A DNA stretch of 64,000 bases. It comes from Entoloma clypeatum. Its lineage: Eukaryota; Basidiomycota; Agaricomycetes; Agaricales; Entolomataceae. Both the position numbers and the translations under genes were made by a program. The notes beneath the pieces were generated by a model. That model saw only the letters and a program-made list of their open reading frames with translations. It was not told the origin of the DNA and did not search any database. The DNA is taken from the NCBI GenBank assembly GCA_963565915.1, contig OY751488.1, positions 1,178,001 through 1,242,000 on the forward strand, written 5' to 3'. Numbering within the stretch: position 1 is the first letter of the stretch; each line of letters begins with the position of its first letter. Below, in pieces: positions 11,979-20,824 of this stretch.

Positions 11979-12636
11979 GGTGCGACGATGCGGGGCGGTA
12001 GTGTGGCAGCTGAGGACGAGCGCGGTGCAGTAGAGCAAGATAAGGACGAGGATCGAGCAGGAGCGGGTCAAATGAGGTGAAGAGAGCTCGAAATAGAAGA
12101 AGAAAGAAAAAAAAAAGAGAAACATGAGCGGTGGCGAGGACAGACAGACGAAGAGAAAGGGGAGGGAAGCGCATAACGGGGGACGATCAGAATCAGAATT
12201 TGGCGCCGAGTCGGACATCTGAATCACTGGTACAAAGCCGATTTCCGATCAGTGCCTGTTCAGTTTCCGGGACAGTCGGCCGACCAGCAATGGCTCTGAA
12301 AACCTCGTTCTATTAAAATAGAACTCGGAAAAGGTATGAGTTTCAAAATCAATCCTTGCCTGTTCTTATTTCGAAGCACAGACCTTATCATACGGTGCTC
12401 ACTGGAAGATTTGACACACCCAGCTTTTGGTTTATTGAAGCTCGTTGTTTTGGGCTTGAGGCTGGATAAGGATGCTGGAGCGATTGAGAGGTTTGCTCCG
12501 ACAACATGGAAATATGACGGTGTTATTGAGCTGTAAGTACTATCTGGCCCTTTGATGCACCAGAGCATTCGCTGAGGAATATTGAAGGACATTTGGCATG
12601 GACAAACTCTCATTAATCGCACGATCAGCGGGTGAG

Positions 12637-13919
12637 CATCAGCAAACCCTGGGTGGGCTATATAGCCCTGTGCAGGTCTATGCAGATTCCTGCAGGGCTG
12701 AAGTTCCAAAGACAAGGTATATGCTACATGCAGCTCTGCAAAAGCTCTGTGCAGCTTCACTACCATCTTTTGCAGCTCTTCACACTTTTACTCCATTCTT
12801 GCAAACCTCCACAGATTCTGGACAGGTTCATAGGCCTCCAGACTCTGTTACAACTTACACTCATAGAGCATTCTATTTTATCAATAAAACGTGTTTGAGA
12901 ATAAGAAATGTATATTTTTCCATGCTATTACAACCGACAAGGTAACAGTATTGTCTCTCCTGGCCATTGCCCCTCGCAGCCCCCACCTGCACCATGCATG
13001 TGCTGGTGTTTCTCGTGTCATCACCCGCCCATGGTCCCACTCCCTCCCTTGTGCCCCTCCTGCCATCCTTGAAGTGTCCCGTGCGTCGCTCCTCGCAGCC
13101 CCCATCTGTGCCGCGCATGTGCTGGCGTTTACTCGTGTCATCGCCCGCCCATGGTCCCACTCCCTCGCCTGTGCGAGGCCCCTCGCAACCCCCACCTATG
13201 CCAGCGCGTGTGCTGGCATTCCTCGTGTCATCACCCGCCCTTGGTCCCTCTCGCGTCCCGCCATTCTCGCATGTTTTGTTAGTGGTGTGACATGCCGTGA
13301 ATGGCGGGGTACTTACCTATACAGTAGCTCCGTGGGCCTCGATGAAGGCCTCGACGGAGGAGGGATGGACAGAGAGGGAGGGACGAAGGAGGAGGGAGTG
13401 GAGGGAGGGAGGTGGGGGCTGTGAGGAGTGACGCACGGGACATTTCAAGGATGGCAGGAGGGGCACAAGGGAGGGAGTGGGAGCATGCGCGGGCGATGAC
13501 ACAAGAAACGCCAGCACATGCGCGGTGCAGGTGGGGGCTGCAAGGGACGCACACGCAAGGGATGACGCGCCTGGAGGCATGAGGGGGACATTTTGCACAT
13601 TCTTCATGTTGTAGCACTTGGATTCAATAAAATTCTCCCAACCCATTTTTTCGTGAATTGCTGGATCATATTAACATGTTTCTATGAAGATGTTGTAAAG
13701 GGTTCCTAGTTACTTTTACAGGGCTCTGGATTCTCTTACAATCTATATATGACTCCATAGAGACTGTATCATCTACCAGCTCTGCAAAGACTTTCAAATT
13801 TTACACCCCATCTCTAAAGATCTTCAAAGCTCACACTTTGAATTAACAGTGCTGTGAAGAGCTGCATAGAACATAGGCAAGCTGCAACAATCTTCAGCAA
13901 AAATCAGTGTTTGCTGATG
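12637..13919. mobile_element. Element B: non-autonomous transposon with CATCAGCA termini, in the CHAT gene
   Basis: The 1283 bp element has the left end CATCAGCAAACCCTG and an inverted right end CATCAGCAAACACTG. It is flanked by the 2-bp duplication AG (12635-12636, 13920-13921), and excision restores the open frame. Its right end matches that of element A over about 20 bp (one mismatch). Both subtermini are rich in AGCTCTGCA / TGCAGCTC-type repeats. The interior holds GC-rich repeats in both orientations and no transposase. Confidence 0.8.
12960..13590. repeat. GC-rich direct and inverted repeats inside element B
   Basis: A unit of about 120 bp (CTCGCAGCCCCCA ... GTGCTGG ... GTGTCAT..CCCGCCC) occurs about three times on the + strand between 12970 and 13260. 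A further copy is inverted at about 13400-13560. The inverted copy could fold back on the direct ones. Confidence 0.7.
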
Positions 13920-14737
13920 AGAGAGACTTGGGCCGCCTAGCCTTGCCCAACGACGAACTAAATGTGTTCCTCTGGGCAGATGGGGGTATGCGTATCCTCA
14001 CAAGATGACGTTTCATCTGACATCATCGATCTCAGGTACCGAGGTAGAATGCAAGTTCAAACTTGAACGGCCGGATTATCCGTCGCTGTGGATAACATTC
14101 ACTGTTGGTGTGTTTCATATAGGAGATTTGAGACTCATTAGCTGACAATGCATATGTTCTTGGACATCATAATTGATAGATGTAGAGTCAGCAATATCTG
14201 ATCTCGATGCGTTTTTAGAGCAGAACGACGTCACAACAAACCCAGAAATGTTTTCGGGCTTACTGGCACATCTTTCGAAGAGTCCGCAGATCCTTGTTCA
14301 TTGTGGTGACTGGTTCAGCCGGCGATCCCAAAAGACTAGCAAGGAGGACGATATCATGAACACAATCACAGCCCTCATCAGCATTTTGGCAAAAGTTGCT
14401 TTAGCAGCTTCAGCTTTTGAATGGGCATCTTTGAGCATCTTCAGCTTGGGCACAGGCAGCTTTGATCATCTTCAGCTTGTATGTGTACATCTTTGACCAG
14501 CTTCAGCTTTCGAAGCGACGGCTTGAGTATCTTCAGCTGGATAAACTATTCACATCTTTTATGGCTGGTACATATTGATTTCGAATTACTTGGAGAATAA
14601 AAATAGGTTTGTGTAGACATGGGCAGTAGGACTCTATGTAGGAAATGAATTCACCTCACAAGTCACCAGCCTGTCGAAGCCATCTCCCAGTGTCACTAGG
14701 CAATGGCACAGGTACTCCCCAGGTGCGACAATGGCGA

Positions 14738-14818
14738 CCCGTACCCGTACCCGTACCCGCACGGGTAACAACCCGTCGACCCGCGGGTAGCGACGGGTTC
14801 GGGTTCCCGCGCGGATGT
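14738..14818. repeat. GC-rich hexamer run and palindromic stretch
   Basis: CCCGTA repeats (14738-14759) run into self-complementary CGGGT/ACCCG blocks ending at CCCGCGCGG. The stretch abuts the left inverted repeat of the Tc1/mariner-like element and could form a stable hairpin. Confidence 0.6.
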
Positions 14819-14826
14819 TCGCAGTA

Positions 14827-15058
14827 GACCAAAAAAATGTAATTACTGTCCTTTTCAGGCAAGTTGGCCACATGACATTTTTCCACAGAAAAAATCTTCC
14901 CAGCACCCCCCAGCACTCCGACGCCGATAACTCAACAACGACTAAGGATATCCTACCGGAAGTTGTACCAAACGACGCGGACGAACCAACCGCTTGTTAT
15001 TGTTATCTACCAGGAGCCAGGCGGTGACTTTTTCGAGTTTCGGCATTTTAGGATTGGT
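14827..15058 (+). repeat. Left long terminal inverted repeat of the Tc1/mariner-like element
   Basis: This pairs with 18673-18908 in inverted orientation. The strongest blocks are ACTGTCCTTTTCAGGCAAG, GTTGGCCAC, CCAGCACTCCGACGCCGATA and ACTCAACAACGACTAAGG. By eye the identity is roughly 80-85 percent, falling toward the outer end. Confidence 0.8.
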
Positions 15059-15115
15059 GGACAGTACATTAGCCGCGATATCCTCGAGCAGACATGGTCT
15101 AACTGCCTCCTAGTC

Positions 15116-16310
15116 ATGCCGCGTGGTACAAAAATCTCATCGGAGATGCAATGCATCATCCTACGACTCTCAAAGCTCCTCAGAAATGACCAGATCGCCA
15201 TGTGTCTTGGAGTTTCAGAACGAGCCATCAGGCGTGTTATATCTCACTTCCGGGAACATGGAACCATTGAGGAAAGCGATGTTATTCGAGAGGAACCCAA
15301 GAGAAACCGGCATCTTAGAGATATAGATGTTGAGGTCAGTATCTCATCATATCTTGTTTGAAATTTCGAGCTCTCAAGCATGCGTTTAGTTTTTACTTGG
15401 GGCTGTCAATCAACAACCAGACTTGTATCTTGACGAACTCAAGGAGATGCTCAAAGTCAGCTGCGGTGCCAGCGTTTCACGTTCCACCATCTGGCGAACA
15501 ATTCGTCGCGCTGGATTCACAATGAAGAAAGTGAGCTCACAAGTCAATATGCTTTACATATCATAACACTAAGTTGTCTCCTAGCTCACGTGTGTTGCAG
15601 CGGAGCGCTCCGCAGAGAAACGTCTCGAGTACCTTGCAAGGATTGGCCAGTACACTCCAGAGCAACTTATTTTCATTGATGAGTCCTCTGTCGATCGCCG
15701 AACAACATACAGAGGTCGCGCATGGGCTATTCGTGGGACCAAAGCTCAGCGGAAGGCTTTTTTTGTGCGTGGACGACGGTATGTCCTCAGAAACACTATG
15801 ATCTTGATGAACCTGACTTTGTCCTTCCTTAGATTCTCGGTTCTTCCTGCGCTTTCGCTTCACGATGGGATTATCCACTGTAGCATTGTTGAAGGTTCAT
15901 TCTGCACAGAGACCTTTTATTCGTTTATCGAAGGCCTTTTGGATAACATGCAACCCTATCCGGCGCCAAATTCCGTGATTGTCATGGACAATTGCCGAAT
16001 CCATAAGCATCCAGAGATAATAGAGCTTATTCATACTCGGTATGTCTGAGTTTTCAACATTGACAGTATTTGACATATGGTGAACAGAGGGATGAGGTGT
16101 GAGTTTCTTCCGCCGTACTCTCCCGACTTCAACCCCATTGAGCTTGCGTTTTCGGCTATGAAATATCATCTTCGCCGGAATGGTGGTTATGTTTGGATGG
16201 CAATGACAGACATGTCAGATGAAGACATCCATCTCACACTTCTCAAAGCTTTATATATTATTTCGTCGCATGACTCCTATGGCTGGTATAATCACTGTGG
16301 ATATATCTGA
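15116..16310 (+). CDS. DD34E transposase (Tc1/mariner, DDE_3 type), intact and spliced
   Basis: Predicted exons are 15116-15334, 15390-15530, 15585-15778, 15833-16039 and 16088-16310. They give 327 residues, no internal stop, all phases consistent, and introns of 48-55 bp. The N-terminus is helix-turn-helix (LLRNDQIAMCLGVSERAIRR) with a second DNA-binding part (YLDELKEML ... SRSTIWRTIRRAGFT). The catalytic triad is visible: LIFIDES, VIVMDNCRIH and YSPDFNPIE, with 34 residues between the second D and E. The enzyme should cut and paste the surrounding element at TA sites. The open frame suggests recent or present function; four introns are unusual for this class. Confidence 0.85.
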
Positions 16311-16409
16311 GTAGTGTACTTGTAATTGATATTGTATCTCGATCCGAGTCTCGATGATCAAACACATTCATGAAGCTACTTGTAAATTGAAATCTAAACC
16401 TAGTGGTAT

Positions 16410-18506
16410 CTATTGATTATTGGGGAATACCCATGTACGTGATTTGAGACGCTCCATATCTTCCTTAGCATATTGCATGATCAAAATAGCAGTACCAACC
16501 TCGACTCCAAGCCACTCCTCCAAATCCTTAAGCTGAAAGAAATCCAAGGTAAGTTGAGAAATACGAAGGAAGCCCTTGGCCTTGAGGATAACCCCATATG
16601 GTGTGAATATAATGCCATCCTTGTTGCGCTCCTCATGCTGGTCCAGGTATGAGAACCAAGAAACGACATCGGGAATAACAATCGGAGCTGTGCTGGAGGT
16701 AGGGACATTACCAGGCAGAGGCATAGGCCCGGGGTTGATCATTGGTTGTGTTCCGAAATATTGGCCCGATGGAGGCATGCCACCAGCTTGGCCTGGATAG
16801 CCCCATATTGGCATCCCCATAGGACCTGGATAGCCATACATTCCCGGCGGCATGAATGGTCCAGGAAATCCCGTCTGATCGAGGGGTCGTGGGGTTGTTG
16901 CTCAGCTTGGCGGTCTGACAGTATGAAGATATAACGTCACGGGTTTCTCCTCAATTGATGCATTACCCCCCATCTGTCCATCATAGTATGAATTAGTACA
17001 TTATACCCTGGAGGATAAGATGACGGGACGTACAATTTCTAGCACCCAAAATGACAAATTGCCATGTGTCAATGTAAGGCACTGAACACCACCATCTGTC
17101 GAATAACAGTATATATCTTGATCCTTTGAATGCTTTGGGCATCTCCACTTGGCTTGTAGCTCACCAACGATGCGGATCTTCCGTTCACTGAGTTCGGACT
17201 GGGCATTTGGAATAGCTGGTGGATCCCGACGTGATGCTGCCAAAGTTGAAGTATTCTTAAATGATAGTAATGAGAAACAAGACAATTATGGTGTAAACTA
17301 GGTGTACATACCTTCTTGGAATTGCCGGTACTGGCTGAACCCTCCTTCGTTTCACTACTCGCATCTTCGAAGTGGACCAGAACGGCCTTTGGAGCCCGGG
17401 TTGATGCCTTTCCATTGGCCAAGCGTGGTGGTACAATCAGCTTCCGCATCCGATCCTTGAAGAGCTGAAGTTCGTTATCAGTTTGGATCGAAATAGCACC
17501 AGCTTTGGTGCTATCGGTGGATAGTCGGTATTGCAATGCGACAAGACCTGGAAAGCGCTCCAGTTTCTCTGCAACAGCAAGGCAAAGCCCATCCAGTGTC
17601 GTTGTTGACGAAACAGTGATTGGCGCATTCGATCCATCTGGACGACGGACAAGGCTGGATATGTCGAAGGCTAAAACAGTGATAATTATTAGCTACGTCA
17701 CGAAGTTGTTGAATCGATTATTACTCACAACACGTCAGGGGATCGTACAAATCCTCCACATCCACCATTCGGCCATGCTTTACACGAGGTTTCATAGGTC
17801 CTGTTTTCGCTGACATCTTCATTGCCTTCGTTCTCTTAACATGCTGCGACGAATGTGGGTTTATGCCACTATCCATTCCATCATCACTACTGCCCTCGCT
17901 ATCGCTGCTACCGGAAACCTCAATATCAATCTCCTCCACATCCTCCATTATCGAACCTTCCTTTCCATCGTCATCAACTTGAAGACCACTGGAAAGTGCG
18001 TCTATAAACTGGGCCTTGCTCGTCAACGGAACTGTGCGATCATGTGCCGGAAGCATCGTGATGTCAAGGTCCAAAACCAGAGTATCGGCCTGGGACTCAG
18101 CTTCATCGTTCACCTCTGCAATAGAACGAAGAGGAGCAGTGCGCGACTGCGAAGCGACTCGTGGTTGCTTCGTTGGGCGGTTGGTTTCGCTAGGTGTATC
18201 TGAATTGCTGCGTTTTCGCTGAGTTGTGGGTTTCGCAGCGGTCGAGAAGCCCTTCACGTTGTTGGTACTGGAAGATGGTTTATTGCTCATGCTATTGCTC
18301 CGAGAACCACGTGTCCGAGGCTTGGGTGGTTCGATGATGCATAGAAGACCTTTCTCATGGCACCGTTTACAGACTCTTGCACCAGCCGCAAAGCGGCAGC
18401 GAGACTTTGCCTGTTTACAAGGAGCACAGGTTCCAAGCCGAACTTCAGCATCTATTGGAATCAAAATCTTGAAGGCTTCAATTCGGATAGTACGACGGAC
18501 CTTCAT
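16410..18506 (-). pseudogene. Zn(II)2Cys6 zinc-cluster protein carried by the Tc1/mariner-like element
   Basis: Minus-strand exons are 18506-17729, 17670-17312, 17255-17034 and 16973-16410, with consistent phases and 641 codons in all. The N-terminus has a fungal zinc cluster (CAPCKQAKSRC ... CKRCHEKGLLC, spacing CX2CX6CX8CX2CX6C), normally DNA-binding. An acidic Ser-rich middle follows, then a conserved-looking block with CPKH..DQDIYCY, a Gly/Pro/Met-rich linker and a C-terminal domain ending in EEWLGVEVGTAILIMQYA. One TGA at 16902-16904 interrupts exon 4; CGA would fit. Without a premature stop or missed splice the protein would be 640 residues. It lies inside the same inverted repeats as the transposase, so it is element-borne. 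Its role (regulator or end-binding partner) is inferred. An upstream exon is possible. Confidence 0.7.
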
Positions 18507-18672
18507 CAGTTATCGTGATGGCTGGCAGAGGATCACTCTTCGGGGCTATGGTGTTTTTTCTCTGCCTTGCCGCTCTCATGAACAAAAACACCGTCAATAA
18601 AGACTGTAAATTTGACTATATACAAGTTGCATAAGTCAGTCCGGAGACAGCCTGTTGCTGCGGTGAACTTAC

Positions 18673-18908
18673 ATATCCGATTGCTAAAGCCCGAAACTCT
18701 GGGGAGTTGCTGCTTGGTGCCCGGTCAATGACGACAACAACCGGTCAATTCGTCCGCGTCGTTTGGTACAATTTCCGGCGGGATTTCCTTAGTCGTTGTT
18801 GAGTTATCGGCGTCGGAGTGCTGGGCGGTGCTGGGATGATTTTTTTCGTGTGGAAAATTGTCACGTGGCCAACTTGCCTGAAAAGGACAGTAAACTACAA
18901 AAAAAAAC
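18673..18908 (-). repeat. Right long terminal inverted repeat of the Tc1/mariner-like element
   Basis: Inverted partner of 14827-15058. It also spans the region just 5' of the zinc-cluster gene, so it may contain that gene's promoter. Confidence 0.8.
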
Positions 18909-18999
18909 TACGAGACGCGTGCCGCACGCGTCATACTACACCCTGCTGGGGACTTGTTGTCCCCAGCCCCATCCTCCAAGCCCCATCCCCTCTTCCAGG

Positions 19000-19440
19000 T
19001 GCAAGTGGGGCGCGATGCGCGGCCGTTCAGGGCGGTGGGCGGGAGAGACGGCCCTTGGGGGCGAGTCATGGCCGTGGGGCGCGAGAGTCGGCCATTGGGC
19101 ATGAGTGGCGGCCGTTGGGCACGTGTGGGGGCCGTTGGGCGCGAGTGGAGGGCGTTGGGGGTGAGAGGGGGCGAGAGGGGGCGAGTCGTGGCCATTGGGT
19201 GCGAAAGTCGGCCGTTGGGCGCGAGTGGAGCCGTTGGGCGCCGACTGTAGGGCGTTGTGGGCGAGAGGTGGCCATTGTGCGGCGTTGGCGGCGAAAGTGA
19301 AGGGCGTTGGCGGCGAGAGGCAGCCGTTGGCGCGAGAGACGGTCATTGGCGGCGATAGACGGCCGTTCTGGGGGCCGTTGGGCGCGGGAGGGGGGCGGTG
19401 GGGGCGAGACATGTCCGTTGGGGCGGTAGCCGGCCGTCAT
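19000..19440. repeat. GC-rich minisatellite of about 20-bp units inside element D
   Basis: Around 20 degenerate units of the type GGCCGTTGGGCGCGAGTGG form a block beginning about 90 bp from the right end of the Tc1/mariner-like element. The core GTTGGGC followed by GAG and GGCC matches the minisatellite of element A. Confidence 0.8.
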
Positions 19441-19787
19441 CCCCTGGCGAAGAACATCCCGACGACGTCGCCTTTCAAGGCAATGTCCGGCTATAGTATG
19501 GAGGGATGGATGGCGCCATTGAAAATAGAGTCATCGGTTGTTACTGGTCGTCAGAGTAGTGGCAGCCGCCCGGTCGTAAGTTTCCAGAGAGGCGGAGGGC
19601 TCGTAGTGTCGTACAACGGCGAGAATGATGCCAAAGGAATATCTGAAGTCATTTCCAACTCCGCCTTGGTTGAATGTTTGGTTAGTGTTTGGTTCTGAAT
19701 CTTATTAATTTTCGTTCGCAACCGCCATCTCTCCGCCCCTCCCCACCGCCCCGCCAAGCGCTTCCCCCTCAAGACCAACCAGGCAGT

Positions 19788-20824
19788 ATGGCCCAAATCA
19801 AGCAGGCACTGTCCAACGAGCATGTCAACCTGCTGGAGGTCATACAGGGCCAAGGGAGAATTGGTAAGTAAGGAATACATCTCGTCCCGCCCTCGTCTAA
19901 CCTCCCAAATACACAGATCTGGGATAACATGGCCCCACCTCTACTTTCCTGCTTAAGACAGAACTCCACTGCTCTCCCTCCAGCGATCTCGATGCCGGCC
20001 CCCACGGTACCAGGTTAATACGTGAAACGCTGGTGCATAGCAGGTGCGTTCGTCGGTTTGGGCTTCGTCGCCCGTCACTAACACCCACCACGTACTACCT
20101 ACAGGTCTATCTATATCCGTCCCCGCCCCTCTCGCAACCTGCCCGTGTGCCACGTCATCGACGGGGTTCGACGGCAGGTACCGGCGTCGACGCTATCCCG
20201 CCCGCCGTGGGCGCAGGTGGAAATCTGAGGTATGTCCCCTGACTCGATAAACAATTCAACGGTGCTCAACACCGTTCCACCATCATCGACGAGCATTTTC
20301 TCGTCGAGGGCTGATCTTTCCGCCTACGCCAACGCGTGGCGTTGGCCTCCCGCACATGAGGACGAGGAGCTGTCCTCGTCCGATTCGATGGATGCACAGC
20401 AACGACGATCTTCGTCGGTGCTTTCGACTTTCGATTTCGTTTTGACAGACCAGGGAAGGGTGTATCGAGACGAGGATCGTCTGCCGCGGTGGGTACGTGC
20501 TGATGAGCGCGGATGGGCATTGGTGATGAGGTGCTTCGCCAATATCTTTCTTTTTTCGAACGACGGCGGCTACCCAGCCGTCGTCTCACTGATAGTCTTC
20601 TTTGGACGACCCACAGGTCCTTCATGTCGTCTGACGACGACAGCCCCCGACCCCCGACGGCTCGACAGCGCGCTAGACCAGCCTGTACACACACAACCTC
20701 GAGGTGGCTGGGGTCGAAGCAAGGTAGCTCGGGCGGACTGGTTGATTCTGGCTGCACGTTGGGGTCCACTGATGGCATGGGATATGTGTGGGTGGTTGTT
20801 CGTTGGTGTGTACACTACAGGTAG
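19788..20824 (+). pseudogene. Decayed spliced gene inside element D, unknown family
   Basis: The open frame begins MAQIKQALSNEHVNLLEVIQ at 19788 and runs to a GTAAGT donor near 19864. Coding-looking pieces follow: IWDNMAPPLLSC (about 19917-19953), DAGPHGTRLIRETLVHSR (about 20000-20042), SIYIRPRPSRNLPV (from 20105) and MSPDSINNSTVLN (from 20232). The last joins across a good intron (ATGAG then GTGCTTC, acceptor CCCACAG) to SFMSSDDDSPRPP, ending at 20824. The frame breaks between the early pieces, and a TGA stands at about 20226-20228. It may be a captured host gene or an older element's gene. No function is assigned. Confidence 0.45.

Larger units (their letters stand above)
14827..18908. mobile_element. 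Tc1/mariner-like transposon with long inverted repeats and two genes
   Basis: About 4.08 kb lies between TA dinucleotides (14825-14826, 18909-18910). The ends are long inverted repeats of about 200-230 bp. They enclose a DD34E transposase on + and a zinc-cluster protein on -, converging at about 16310-16410. The outermost 20 bp of the two ends match poorly, so the exact boundaries carry an uncertainty of about 10 bp. The whole element sits inside element D. Confidence 0.75.

Noticed and set aside
18818..19440. Arg/Gly- and Pro/Ala-rich open frames on both strands
   Set aside because: Same cause: the GC-rich minisatellite of element D lacks stops in several frames.
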